A program made the translations under genes and the position numbers. 64,000 nucleotides of DNA from Chaetoceros tenuissimus (taxonomy: Eukaryota > Bacillariophyta > Thalassiosirophyceae > Chaetocerotales > Chaetocerotaceae): the NCBI GenBank assembly GCA_021927905.1, contig BLLK01000062.1, forward strand, positions 496,001-560,000, in the 5' to 3' direction. Every line of letters starts with the position of its first letter. Position 1 is the stretch's first letter. The notes below the pieces were generated by a model. It searched no databases. It had not been told where the DNA came from and worked only from the letters and a program-made list of their open reading frames with translations. Below, piece by piece: positions 35,315 to 46,835 of this stretch.

Positions 35315-37559
35315 ATGTCGAAGCAACTCATATTTTCGCGCTTGTTTGAAAATATTCATGAGAGGGAACCTCTTGGTGCATCTCTTGATCAAAATCAATT
35401 CATTGAGCTTTTGTCAAAACATAAAGCTCTTCTGGTGCAATCAAAGGATGGTGAAGAACCTCTGTCAGTCAATGAATTTGGGAAAATAATTTATGACCTA
35501 GGTTTGCAGCACTATCCATATGTGGGAGGTGCAGCACCTAGAAGAATCATTCCAGTCGATGTTCCAGGAGGCGACAACATGATTTATACAGCAAATGAAG
35601 CACCACCAGATCAACTTATTCCATTCCACCACGAGTTGGCACAAACCTCAAATCCTCCAGAGTATATTTTCTTCTATTGTGAGCAACCATCTGAAACAGG
35701 TGGAGAAACTGCCCTCATTGACTCCACTCTTGTATATCGGTTTGTAAACGATAATTTCCCATCTTTTATGGAAAAATTGAAATTGCACGGGTGAGTTAAA
35801 TTTTCGTTTTGCTGTTCAAAGAAGTTAATTTATGTCAAGACTCATCCTATCTCTCTCGCTCCTAGTGCTCGCTATGCAAGAACTCTTCCTCCTCAAGATG
35901 ACAAAACATCTCCTATCGGAAGAAGTTTCTACAACACTTACCAAGTCAAAACTATTGAAGAAGTTGAAGCCAAATTGAATAAAATTGTTGGTTTGGACTA
36001 TACTTGGTTACCTGATGGCTGTCTACGTGTAGTATCAGAGCCTGTGTCAGCTGTGAGGTTTATCGATCAGCAAAGTTCCAGTAATTTTATTCACCAGTAC
36101 ACTTTTCATAATAGGTGAGTCTTTGTAAAAGAGTAAATGTAGATGTATACAAACAAGAAACCTAATGACTAACCTTTGTAACAGTGTGATTGCAGCTTTT
36201 ATCGGATGGGAGGATTGTAGAAATGATCGCAAAAAAGCAGTCCGCTTTGGAAATGATGAGGAAATGGATGAAAATGTTCTTGAAGCCATTGCAAAGTTTA
36301 TGGAAGAAAATAAAGTCAATTACACTTGGAAAAAAGGAGATTTCTTTGCATTGAATAATCGCCTTGTTATGCACTCGCGTAATGCATATACTGGTACACG
36401 TCGTGTCTATGCAGCAATGTTTGGAGGACCGTTGTCAGACCAATCAAACCCAAATTCCTCTCTTCAACCACGTAGCACTTCTATTGCCGATCCTACAACA
36501 TTTGGTTGTTGGAGACTTGATAATCCAGAAGAAACTGTTTACAATGCCATCAAGAATGGATATCGACGCATTGACTGTGCTTGTGATTATGGTAACGAAA
36601 AAGAAGTCGGGCGAGGTATCTCAAGAGCTATCAATGATGGTATTTGTTCTCGTGAAGACTTGTTCATTACATCAAAATTATGGAATACATACCATGCCCC
36701 AGAACATGTACCTCTTGCTTGTAATAAATCCTTGAACGATCTTGGCCTGAGTTACATCGATGAGTAAGTAACAGCTTGGTGGGTTGTATTCCGCAGTTTT
36801 TCACTTCTCTAACCTTACATTGGTATAGGTACCTCATCCATTTTCCTATTTCTATGGAATTTATTCCTTTTGGTAAGTATATGCAGTTCATCTTCTTTAG
36901 CAGTTCTCATCCACTACCTGCGACTCACACACTCAACCCCTATTTCAAATAAAGACAAAAAGTATCCACCTGAATGGCAAAACCTCGAAGGACAAATGGT
37001 ATTAGTAAAAAATGATATCAATCAAACCTGGAAAGCTATGGAGTCTCTTGTTAGATCACAAAAAGTCAGAAGCATTGGTTTGAGTAACTTCAACTGTCAA
37101 CACATTCGCCAGATATTATCTATTGCGGAGATTCTACCATCGACTCTTCAAATCGAATGCCATCCACATTTGTCTCAGTCAAAACTTATTCGCTTTGCTA
37201 GAAGCTGCAACATGAATGTTTCTGTATTCAGCCCAATGGGAGCAACTTCATATATTAGTCTTGATATGGCAACGAACGATGACGTGCTTTTTCAAAATCC
37301 AATCATTGAAAGATTAGCCAAGCATCACAGAAAGACTCCAGCTCAAATCATGTTACGTTGGGCTATTCAGCGCAACACAATTCCAATCAGTAAAAGTTCT
37401 TCATCTACTCGTATGATCGAGAATAGAAGCCTATATGACTTTTACTTGAGCAAGGAAGACGTGTCACTTATCGATGGTCTAAACAAAAATAGAAGATACA
37501 ACGATCCAGGTGTCTTCTGTGAAGAGGCTTTCGGTACATTCTGCCCAATCTATGAATAA
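35315..37559 (+). CDS. Fusion of Fe(II)/2-oxoglutarate dioxygenase (TauD-like) and aldo-keto reductase (5 exons, 650 aa)
   Basis: Exons 35315-35790, 35866-36114, 36185-36763, 36829-36872 and 36955-37559 keep one frame through four GT-AG introns. Residues 1 to about 355 form a TauD/TfdA-like dioxygenase of the SyrP-like type: [10 protein letters not shown] supplies the iron-binding HxE, and [14 protein letters not shown] supplies the distal His and the 2-oxoglutarate Arg. After a short linker (about 355-370) comes an aldo-keto reductase similar to xylose/aldose reductases. It has all four catalytic residues: Asp and Tyr in [12 protein letters not shown], Lys in FITSKLWN and His in YLIHFPI. IPISKSS and NRSLYDF are the NADPH-binding loop. 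The order suggests a product hydroxylated or cleaved by the first domain and reduced by the second. Exon 4 is only 44 bp and codes the catalytic His strand. The substrate is unknown. Confidence 0.9.
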
Positions 37560-38048
37560 CTTTGCAATCTTAAATGCAGAATAGCGGAAATTTTTAAAAA
37601 TATCTTGGTGAATACAGCTCCTTGCCCGTGTTTTGAATCGTAAAAGTAGGTAAAAGTACAAGGTTCTCTCTTGGTCGATGAATTCATGTTATTGTTTAGA
37701 ATATGGTACAAGTTCAAGATGCAGGGATAACTCAATAACGTTCATCATTTGTTTAGACTACTATTTCCAACCCAACTCGGTTTGAAACTTGAGTCGTGAA
37801 TCTTTGAGCCAAAAATGGTTGATAAACTAGCTATTTTTGGTAAAGTTCCAAGTTTTTCCGAAATGACTTTGACACTTTTTCAAACGGAAAAGATTGCTCC
37901 TCATTCTGACGTACTTTAGCTATTTCACGCCGAAATTGGACTGGATGTGCAACGTATTGAGTGATAAAAGCAAACTTGTATTGGTGCAATACTCGTACCT
38001 ATCCCTATCCCAACTTGTTCATCTATCTCACCAAACAGAAGGCGCAAA
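37560..38048. other. Intergenic region, nothing recognised
   Basis: Spacer between two genes on the plus strand. It should hold the 3' end of the fusion gene and the promoter of the surface-protein gene. No repeat or RNA gene was noticed. Confidence 0.5.
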
Positions 38049-39200
38049 ATGAAGTTCTTTCTAGCATCAGTCATACTTTTTCTAGCTTCACCACCTTGTG
38101 AATCATCTCCGAGCGGAGCATCGCATTGTTTCAGCGGTATCTCGTCCATGCAAAATACATTTCATGGTACTATTGGAAGTGGATCATTGCTAGATGGCAA
38201 TTATCAATTGCATTTTCTTGACAAAGAGAGCGAAACATATACGCCTATAGAGTCAATCACGGATTCAGATGGAAATATAGTCAAGATAGATTTGTTCAAA
38301 GATGCATCTGCATCGAGTCATAAACATGTACTATCTCTCAAAACAACAGCCTTTGATACAAAGTTTCGAGGTTTTCTTCTTCGATTAAGTGCTACAGATG
38401 ACACAGAAAAAGATGTTAGCTCTTATTTATCCATTAGTGATTCATACTCTCAACTTTCTCGGACTCTTGAAATATGTGATGAAAAAGTATCAGGTCTAAC
38501 ACATAATAGCCCAATGGATAAGGAAGAGATTCAATTTGAACTTCTTCATAATGAGGCTATCAACTTGACATTGGAAATTACTGTAGTGGAGAAAAATAAG
38601 CCTTCTGGCTCCAATCTTTGGTATTATGAAATGTATCAATTTCAATTGAGAGATACAATGGATGATTTGAAGGAGTCCTCACAACCTAGTGAAAGTAGTG
38701 GGAGTAGTACGAGCCCGAGTATATCCATTGCGAAGGAGTCATCGCAACCAAGTGAAAGTAGTGGTAGTAGTATGAGTCCGAGTATATCCATGGCTCCTTC
38801 TCCTGAATCGATAGTTGGAGATGAAAACAGTTTAACAACGAATGAAGAAACAAACGCACCAAGCACTGTAACAACTACGATTGTAGAAGACGAATCCATG
38901 AGTCCAAGCATATCCCCATCTCCGAGTGTTTCACTTTCACCAAGTATTTCCCCAAGCAAATCCACATCACCTAGTGTATCAATACATCCAAGCGCTATAC
39001 CGAGCGTTTCATTTTCTCCTTCGACATCAAACACTCCCACAGTTGGAGAAACATCTGAAGCTACAATAATAGGAAAGAGTAACTCGGAAGATGATGTGAA
39101 AGATGATCCAACAAGTAATGGTAGTTCCTACAAAATGCAAAACTACAATGGAATATATTCATTGCTCCTTTTTATATCGTTCTGTTTTGGTATATTCTAA
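38049..39200 (+). CDS. Secreted Ser/Pro-rich, GPI-type surface protein (383 aa)
   Basis: The N-terminus MKFFLASVILFLASPPCESS is a clear signal peptide. Residues ~30-205 form a globular domain, which I do not recognise, with paired cysteines possible (Cys18, Cys27 and one near 144). Residues ~210-340 are low complexity, with a duplicated SSQPSESSGSS.SPSISMA unit and many SPSxS repeats, a pattern frequent in diatom cell-wall and surface proteins. The last ~15 residues are hydrophobic (YSLLLFISFCFGIF) after a polar stretch, as in GPI-anchored proteins. It is likely displayed on the cell surface and O-glycosylated or phosphorylated in the repeat (inference). Confidence 0.75.
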   Translation: MKFFLASVILFLASPPCESSPSGASHCFSGISSMQNTFHGTIGSGSLLDGNYQLHFLDKESETYTPIESITDSDGNIVKIDLFKDASASSHKHVLSLKTTAFDTKFRGFLLRLSATDDTEKDVSSYLSISDSYSQLSRTLEICDEKVSGLTHNSPMDKEEIQFELLHNEAINLTLEITVVEKNKPSGSNLWYYEMYQFQLRDTMDDLKESSQPSESSGSSTSPSISIAKESSQPSESSGSSMSPSISMAPSPESIVGDENSLTTNEETNAPSTVTTTIVEDESMSPSISPSPSVSLSPSISPSKSTSPSVSIHPSAIPSVSFSPSTSNTPTVGETSEATIIGKSNSEDDVKDDPTSNGSSYKMQNYNGIYSLLLFISFCFGIF

Positions 39201-39360
39201 TGGGTAAATTTAAGCAGAATGAAAATGGGTATCATATCATTTGGGGATATTCGGTATTGTATTCTAATAATGTCTTTGAATATAACGAAATCACACTTGA
39301 ACATACTCTAATTTCTAGCTAGTATGTTCATATTGAATATTTTTTATCTCGATTTTTTCT

Positions 39361-41221
39361 CTATTGCTCAGAATCTAAAACTTTCTGTGCTATTGGTGCC
39401 CAAGCTTTAGCAATACTACGAGACTGTCTCAATGCATGTGCAAAACCTCGAAGCATGACGCTAGTCCTTCCAACCATGATATAATTTTCTGGAATTGTAT
39501 CTATTGGATCTTTGGCTTGCAAAGACTCCATAAATAATTGGATATGCTGACCATCTGTGAGATCTTCATTGTCTTCATCATAAGAGACCTTTGCAAATTT
39601 ATAAATAACATCTTCATTCATTGCCTTGCTTCTAAATCCAGACTCTTTCATAATATCTATGATCTCCTTTTTGTCATCATCTGCCAATGCTAGAATCAAT
39701 CTGCACATCCTTAATCTTTCTTCTTTTGAAAGCTTCTTTACTTGTCCATAGTCAATCAATCCTAGTTGCTTCTTCGAATTCATCATTAGAATGTTGCCTC
39801 TTTTTTTGACATAAATAAACGTATGTGAGTATAATTATCGAAATGATAATTGTACAAGAAAGTAAATCAGAAACTTACGGATGACAATCCCCATTGAAAT
39901 AACCATCAACAAGTACTTCGTGACCATGAATCATGATGAGATCATCGATTAGTTTGGCATAGTTGAGAGGTAATGTTTTATTGGATACGTATTCCTTCTT
40001 TTGAAAGCCAGGTATCCACCCAACAGTATAGTTATAAAGCCTAGCCGAGATATTTTGTGCTTTATTCTTTGCAGTTTCGAGTTTTATATACGCATCAAAC
40101 TCAGCAGCGGATGGTCCTATAGTATCTTTGCCTTGTTTCTTCAATTCCCGTACTTTCATCTCTTCTTGCAATTTGAATTCATCCACTGCCATCCCAGCCT
40201 TTTTCGCATATTGCTCTACATCTCGTTGTATTGCATCTGGAAGTTTTTCTCCTTTCAATTCTTCCATGACCAAAACCCTTTTCGTACAAAAATCCATGTA
40301 TGCTTTCGGAACAACAGCTAATTTGTTTTTCCCCGCTAATCCAGCTTTCTCCAAATTAATTCGAACCTGTTCCATCTGCTTTGCTTCCTGGACATAATCA
40401 AACTCAGTCATGAATTGTTTTTCCACTTCTTCCAAAGGAGGAACATGTACGGGTTGAGCAACTTGAGCAAACATTTTAATGGTACGAACATCGCCTCGGA
40501 AAAGATCTTCGACTTCAGGATACATAATTTTGACAACCACCTCTTGACCATTGTGCAATGTTGCTCTATGAACTTGTCCAATAGATGCTGCTCCTATCGG
40601 TATTTCTTCAAAAGAAGTAAATACTTGTTCCAAAGGTTTACCATATTCCGATTCAATGATTGCTCTCACAACTTCAAACGGTTTATGAGGACATCCATCT
40701 TGCAGCACCGAAAACGTTTCTTGCCAAATGGGAGGAAATCCATTACCAATATTGGTAGCTACCATTTGTCCACTCTTGATGTAAAATCCACGGAGAGAAA
40801 GAATCTTATCTAATCCCTGTTGACTAGTTTCCTTATCTAATTGATCCCACGTTTCATCTGGTGAATCTAGAAACATGTGTGTTCTGTATTGGATATATTT
40901 TGGGATGGCAAGAGAGTAAAAGCTTACTGTTCTATTTAAGGCTTCCATTCCACCTACTTCATCATGCATATATTTGACTGCGAGTGCGGTACCGCCCAAC
41001 ATTCCACCTGCTGTTAGAAGGGATAGTCTCATCATTGGACTTGTTTTGTTCTTTTCTGCTGTTGCGTTTGAGCTAAGAAGTCTCATCAGTTGACGAGAAG
41101 TGCTTCTGCCAGTTCGACATTTAAAAGAAGAGTGGAACATACTGTTGAACGAGCTGATGTATTTATTGAAAAGAGTTGAAAATATGAAACGTGAATAGAA
41201 AAATAGACAAGGATATTGCAT
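39361..41221 (-). CDS. ABC1/UbiB (ADCK) family atypical kinase (2 exons, 593 aa)
   Basis: Exons 39879-41221 and 39361-39799 are joined by a GT-AG intron that splits DCHP from GNIL. The ADCK hallmark is present: KSGQMVA (KxGQ motif), then an Ala/Gly-rich loop GAASIGQVH, the VVVKIMYP Lys strand, TEFDYVQEA, DCHPGNIL and a DYG triad (LIDYGQV) in place of DFG. Family members support coenzyme Q synthesis in mitochondria or prenylquinone metabolism in plastids. The first ATG gives a hydrophobic leader; Met28 (41140) would give an Arg/Ser-rich presequence (FHSSFKCRTGRSTSRQLMR) typical of mitochondria, and may be the real start. A single-pass hydrophobic stretch (LSLLTAGGMLGGTALAV) follows, as in ADCK3-type proteins. 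It is divergent from the thioredoxin-fold gene. Confidence 0.9.
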
Positions 41222-41303
41222 AGCACAAAACCTCCAACCTCACATTGTTTTTCATCTGGAATTGTTCTTCATTGAGTCCCACTTTTCCAAGTACGTACGA
41301 AAA

Positions 41304-41311
41304 TGACGTCA
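41304..41311. promoter_or_regulatory. TGACGTCA palindrome in divergent promoter
   Basis: A perfect CRE/bZIP-type palindrome in the 226-bp spacer between the ABC1 kinase and the plastid thioredoxin-fold gene. A regulatory role is inferred from motif and position only. Confidence 0.4.
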
Positions 41312-41447
41312 TTGTATCGCCAATCGCCGATGACGACCGATGCAGATGAATGAGGAATGAGTAAGAAAGCTTTCTCTCTTACCTACTTGGTGTTGATCCG
41401 TAAAGAAAACTCAATCTGAACTCTACATAGATAAATCAAAAGTCAAC

Positions 41448-42566
41448 ATGAAGATAGCACCAGCAAGTATATTCCTCGCCCTTCTACCAACCTACGGGAC
41501 AGCTTTTACTGTAGGGGTAAACTCAAGAGTAGATGTTTCCATGAGAATGGCAGAAGACGAAACAGCACCAACAACATCCAAGAAAGAAATTCCAAAAAGA
41601 ACAGCTGTAGCACCAACAATGGAAGCTGATGAAATCAAATTAACACCTGTGGAAACAATGGAAGAAAAACCTGTAACTGCATCAGAAGAAAAAGTCGAAT
41701 CAGTATCCATAGTGGATGAGAATAAAACTTATCTTGAACGACTTGAAGGATGCAAAGTAACTTCAGTGAAATCAAATGAAGAAGTGGAGCTATCAAGTTT
41801 TCTCAAATCGGGAAGTGATAAAACTATGCTTGTACTAGGAACGTATGCATCCGATTTTAATGCTATTGAATATGTACAACGTCTTCGTTATTATTTACCT
41901 CAATTGACGGAAAAGGGAGTTACCAAAATTGGTCTTATTGTGAATGCGGAAGCTGATGCTGCCAAGAAGTTGGTGGAAATGCTTGATTTGCCAACGGATG
42001 CGACTTCGGATGATGCAGTTGTAGAGCTTTTTGTAGATCCTAATGGAATTGCTGGGAAAAAGTTTGGAGTTGGAACTGGTTGGAGACCTGATGATGATGA
42101 AATGTCACCTTATGTTAAATTATTTGGAATGCTTTGGGGACTTGGAGCATGGGCTACTCTTCCTGCTGTGATTGGGGGATACATTGGAAATCCATTTTAT
42201 GGTCAACCATGGATTGAAGATGCTTTAGCTGTAGGTCAAAAAAAAGGAAGATGGCCAGATACTGCGCTTGAACTTGATGACAGTGGAAATGTAGTTGTGA
42301 ATAAGTTCAAAGAACTTCCATATGTTGGAAGTTGGGAGCGTCGTCCTTTAGAACTTGCAACTTTGCGTCTACAAAATATGATGGATATTTCCATCAAGAA
42401 TTGGAATGAATTGGGACCAACAGAGGAGGCATTGAAGAATGGCGTTCTCACTCAACTTGGAGCTACCCTCGTCATTGATTCAAAGACATCCGAAGAAGCA
42501 TTCTCATGGAGAGATCCAGGTATTTGCGCAGTTGCAAATTTTGAAGATGTTCTAAAGGCACTATAA
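41448..42566 (+). CDS. Plastid-targeted thioredoxin-fold (AhpC/TSA-like, PRXL2-type) protein (372 aa)
   Basis: The N-terminus is a bipartite plastid presequence of diatom type: signal peptide [20 protein letters not shown] with an AF junction, then a Ser/Arg-bearing transit-like stretch. After an acidic linker, residues ~88-372 match peroxiredoxin-like 2 / AhpC-TSA antioxidant-family proteins: [18 protein letters not shown], then an [11 protein letters not shown] strand where a redox CxxC would sit in thioredoxins. Here the expected cysteine pair is replaced (YASDF), so thiol-peroxidase activity is doubtful. A hydrophobic segment near 230-250 ([19 protein letters not shown]) may contact a membrane. 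A role in the plastid is likely, the exact function unknown. Confidence 0.75.
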   Translation: MKIAPASIFLALLPTYGTAFTVGVNSRVDVSMRMAEDETAPTTSKKEIPKRTAVAPTMEADEIKLTPVETMEEKPVTASEEKVESVSIVDENKTYLERLEGCKVTSVKSNEEVELSSFLKSGSDKTMLVLGTYASDFNAIEYVQRLRYYLPQLTEKGVTKIGLIVNAEADAAKKLVEMLDLPTDATSDDAVVELFVDPNGIAGKKFGVGTGWRPDDDEMSPYVKLFGMLWGLGAWATLPAVIGGYIGNPFYGQPWIEDALAVGQKKGRWPDTALELDDSGNVVVNKFKELPYVGSWERRPLELATLRLQNMMDISIKNWNELGPTEEALKNGVLTQLGATLVIDSKTSEEAFSWRDPGICAVANFEDVLKAL

Positions 42567-42632
42567 ATTTTTTTACTTTTTACTCGAAATGGGAAACCTT
42601 CACTTTCAAGTCTGACTAAATTAAATGTACTC

Positions 42633-42640
42633 TGACGTCA
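42633..42640. promoter_or_regulatory. TGACGTCA palindrome upstream of Lon
   Basis: A perfect CRE/bZIP-type palindrome, 139 bp upstream of the Lon start codon and just after the preceding gene. Role inferred. Confidence 0.35.
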
Positions 42641-42778
42641 TTATTACGTTACCTCATCATTGACCTCACATTTTTTCTTCTCGAAGAAGGTCTGTGAACA
42701 TTCTGAACATCACACACATGTTATGTCAATACATAAGGGCTATATATCCTTGATCTCTACTTATTTTTTTTCAACTGA

Positions 42779-45750
42779 ATGCCCAATATGCTGCGTTGCT
42801 CTAAGCTAGTGACGAGTTATCACAACAGAAGGGCTATTCATAGCTTCTCTGCAACAAATGGGCTCATAAACACACCATCATCAAGAAACTTTTTCTGGTC
42901 TGGAAATGATGGCGATGATAATTCAAACAATGGAAAAGGTGGCAATCAGAAATCCAATAGCCGTAATGAAGTGAAAGCAAATTCAAGTGATGGAAATGGT
43001 GAAGAAGTTATATCATCTGGAGCAGCTATGCCCACGAAAATCGGAATAGGTGATGAAGCTCCAAGGTACCCACACCTAACTGCTTTACCACTGATCAACA
43101 AACCGCTATTTCCCGGTATCATTACATCAGTTACTGTATCAGACGAAGCAACCATTGATGCTCTTGAAAAGATTAAAGGGACGGGTGCAGGTGGTTATGT
43201 AGCTACTTTTCTTCGTAAGAAATATCCTACAGGTGTAACTGAAGGTGGGGTTTTAATAGATCATCCTGAAGTCATTACTGATGCATCTGATATATACAAA
43301 GTAGGGACTTTGGCACAAATTCATCGCATCAATAGAAATTTTGGTCATCAACACGATAATGTTTTGCAAGATACTATTATTGATGATAATGATCCTGATA
43401 TAAATGACGACAAGTCGGTTTCCGTTTTGCTTCTTGCTCATAGGAGAATTGGTTTACTTTCCGTAGACAATGTTGGTCCTCCAATTGATACACTATGCTC
43501 ACATTGGCCAAAAATGTATTACAAAATGGGAGAAGATACAGCACAAGATGATATCATTCGAGCATTATCAAATGAAGTATTGAAAACTGTAAGAGATATT
43601 GCACAAACAAATCCGCTGTTTCGAGAAAATGTGAATTTTTACCCAATGAGAGTTGATTCAAATGATCCGTATCGACTTGCAGACTTTGCAGCAAGTCTTA
43701 CTACTGGTTCACCTGAAGAATTGCAAAATGTGTTAGAAGAGAAAGATCCTGAAGCAAGGCTACAGATGGCACTTGAATTGCTATCCAAAGAAAGAGAGCT
43801 TTCCAAAATTCAACAGGAAATTTCAAAAAAGGTCGAAGAAAAGATGAGTGAAACTCAACGGAAATATATGCTAACTGAACAATTGAAGTCTATCAAAAAA
43901 GAGCTGGGTATGGAGAAAGACGATAAAGAGGCTCTTTTGACAAAGTACAGAAAGAAAATGGCATCCTATTCTACAGTACCAGAGGAAATATCAGAAGTAA
44001 TTGATTCTGAGCTAGAAAAATTATCAACGTTGGAGAAGAACTCTTCCGAATTCAATGTAACTAGAAGCTATCTAGATTGGCTAACGAGTGTTCCTTGGGG
44101 CGAGATTAGCGAGGAAAATTTTGATATCAAGAGAGCTAGAGAGGTTTTAGATCGTGATCATTATGGAATGGACGAAGTAAAAGATACCATTTTAGCTTAT
44201 ATTGCTATTGGGAAATTGAAGGGAGGAATTCAAGGAAAGATTTTGTGCTTGAGTGGTCCTCCTGTAAGTCATCTTTCTTTCAACTCGTAGAAGTCATCAT
44301 TTCTTTCAATTCATGTATTCTAACTTGTTTCGACATTTTCAAGGGTGTGGGAAAAACAAGTATTGCAAAGAGTGTTGCGGAAGCACTGGGGCGCAAGTTT
44401 TATCGTTTCTCGGTAGGAGGACTCAGTGATGTTTCAGAAATAAAGGGACATAGAAGGACATATGTAGGGGCGATGCCGGGTAAAGCAATTCAATGTTTGA
44501 AGACTTCCGGGACAATGAATCCTTTGGTATTGATTGATGAGATAGATAAACTCGGCACTGGATATCGTGGTGATCCTGCGGCAGCTTTGCTTGAACTTCT
44601 TGATCCATCTCAGAATGACTCCTTTATGGATCATTTCATGGATGTTCCAGTTGATATGTCACGTGTTCTTTTCATGTGCACGGCTAATGATTTGGGGACT
44701 ATTCCTGGACCATTGCTAGACCGTATGGAAGTTGTTCGACTTTCAGGATATGATGTACCAGAGAAGGTTCAAATCGCCGAACAGTACCTTGTCCCGAAAG
44801 CCCTCAAAGAATGCGGATTGGCCCAAGAGATTATTGATCAAGAATCTGAAAGAAGTAATGAACAAGAGGAGGGTGATTCTTCAGAGGACAAGAAATCTGT
44901 CCAAAATAGTATTCCAGAGTCTCTAACCATAGACAGGACTGCTATAGATAAACTTGTGCGATGGTATTGTCGAGAAGCTGGTGTGCGAAACCTTAACAAA
45001 TACATCGAGAAGATTTCACGTAAGCTTGCGCTACAGGTAGTAGCAGAAGAAGAAGGTGCTGAGTTGACCAAAGATAGTAAGCGCAAATCAGATACTTGGG
45101 TTGTGAGTGAAGACAACCTTGACAACTATGTAGGAAAGCCTATTTTTACATCTGATCGGCTTTATGACAAAGATCCATTGCCACATGGAATTGTGATGGG
45201 TCTTGCATGGACGTCAATGGGCGGATCAGCACTTTATATAGAAACACAGGCAATTAAAAGAGGCACAGATGATAAGGGCAAACCAAAAGGGGGCGGTGGG
45301 TTGAAAGTGACTGGGCAGCTCGGAGAAGTCATGAACGAGAGTTCTCAAATCTCCTATACTGTGGCTAGAGCAAGACTGGCCGAGATTGATCCAGATTCAA
45401 ACTATTTTGATAACACTGATGTTCATATGCATGTTCCAGAAGGGGCGACTCCAAAAGATGGTCCATCAGCTGGAATTACAATGACTACAGCAATGTTGTC
45501 ACTTGCACTTGATAAACCTATTCGAAATGATTTGGCAATGACTGGTGAAATCAGTTTGACAGGTAAGGTGCTCCCTGTTGGTGGAATCAAAGAAAAGATC
45601 ATGGCGGCTAGAAGAGCAGGTATTACGTGTGTTATCTTACCATCTCAAAATCAGCGAGATTATGATGAGATGCCTGATTACTTAAAGGAAGGCATGGAAG
45701 TTCATTTTGCTGAGGATTATCAGAAAGTGTATGATGTTGCATTTGGGTAA
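42779..45750 (+). CDS. LON1: Lon protease, mitochondrial (2 exons, 963 aa)
   Basis: Exons 42779-44263 and 44344-45750 are joined by an 80-bp GT-AG intron that falls inside Walker A (LSGPP | GVGKTS, Lys499). The ATP-dependent protease degrades damaged matrix proteins and binds mtDNA in other eukaryotes. The N-terminus is a mitochondrial presequence (basic, Ser-rich, with RNFFW), followed by a Gly/Asn/Ser-rich stretch. The substrate-binding LON domain starts near residue 98 ([13 protein letters not shown]). The AAA+ module includes [10 protein letters not shown] (Walker B) and a long acidic insert near 690. The protease domain has the Ser/Lys dyad: Ser870 in DGPSAGIT and Lys913 in GGIKEK. Length and order are standard for mitochondrial Lon. 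Confidence 0.96.
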
Positions 45751-45998
45751 AGCATATTTTAGAAATGAAGGTCTAGCTAATAAAATAGAAATAGTATGCA
45801 ACACGAATATAGATTCTATACATTTCGATGAAGCACCAATATGGATATACATTTCTTTTATACGTCATTTTTGAGATACGGAGAATTGGTTGGTGAATCT
45901 GATACGTACTTCAAAAGAAAGTAAAAGTATGATTTGAAAAGAGAAAGCATTGCATTGGATAAGAAATGTTTATAGTTATACGAGTAAACTAAGAGAAA

Positions 45999-46817
45999 CT
46001 AAGTCTGTTCGACAACCTCGCCCATCATTTCAAGAATATACTTCTTCACAATTTCTTGCTCATCTATTTCTGCATATGGGTTGGCCTCTAGGTATTGCAA
46101 TGGAGTGACGTCAATCGCATTTGGTACTCTCCATGCATCGAGACCTTGTTCTTTCAGTATCGCAACGAGATCGTTTTCCAGAGGAGGATTGACAGCGGAA
46201 CATGCTCGATGAAGAGCGAATTCATCACCTTGATTGATGTTCTTGATCCATGCATTGACTTCTTCATGTTGCCAGTATAAATGCTGATGAGTTAATTCAA
46301 ATGGAGAAGCTTCAATCAATGCCGTAGCCGCAATGACATTTTCACCAAGTTGAGTGGTTTGAGGAACACTGAAGATGATCAACTTTTCACAAATTAATGC
46401 TTCATCACCAATCTCTCCACAGGATGGTGGAATGAAGATGGAAGTCAAAGAACAAAAGCAGAATGCACTTTCTCCGATGTATTCGAGATTTCTTGAAAGT
46501 CGAACGTATTCAAGACTAAAGCAAAATAAGAAAGCATTCTCTTCAATTCTCTTGACTGTATCAGCCATAATGACAGTCTTGACATTCTTACATGAAGAGA
46601 AAGTACCTTCAGGAATCACTTCAACTTCAGGAAGAATAATAATGACTTGCCATTTCAATCTCTCTTCTTTACTGTAGACTAGATAGTCATTCTCTCCATC
46701 ATTCAGCACCTCTCCTTTGTAAAAGAAAGTCAACTGGCCTTTCCACATCCGTACTCCTGGTCCATCCCTTACGAATGCATCCCATTCCGCACGGGTGGGG
46801 TTTCTTGAGCGCTTCAT
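45999..46817 (-). CDS. BspA-type leucine-rich repeat protein (272 aa)
   Basis: Starts at the ATG at 46817 (MKRSRNPTRAEWDAF); the frame is open a few codons further without an ATG. A short N-terminal segment (VRMWKGQLTFFYKGE) is followed by LRR_5/BspA repeats of about 23 residues: IPEGTFSSCKNVKTVIM, IEENAFLFCFSLEYVRL, IGESAFCFCSLTSIFIP and IGDEALICEKLIIFSVP. The C-terminal cap ends in LHRACSA...TPLQYLEANPYAEID. This family is hugely expanded in Chaetoceros-type diatoms and its function is unknown; protein binding is likely. No signal peptide is seen, so it is probably cytosolic. Its flanks are duplicated at 49.5-50.0 kb without the coding region. A second member lies at 63048. Confidence 0.88.
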   Translation of the reverse strand: MKRSRNPTRAEWDAFVRDGPGVRMWKGQLTFFYKGEVLNDGENDYLVYSKEERLKWQVIIILPEVEVIPEGTFSSCKNVKTVIMADTVKRIEENAFLFCFSLEYVRLSRNLEYIGESAFCFCSLTSIFIPPSCGEIGDEALICEKLIIFSVPQTTQLGENVIAATALIEASPFELTHQHLYWQHEEVNAWIKNINQGDEFALHRACSAVNPPLENDLVAILKEQGLDAWRVPNAIDVTPLQYLEANPYAEIDEQEIVKKYILEMMGEVVEQT

Positions 46818-46835
46818 CACTTGCAATGGTATCAA

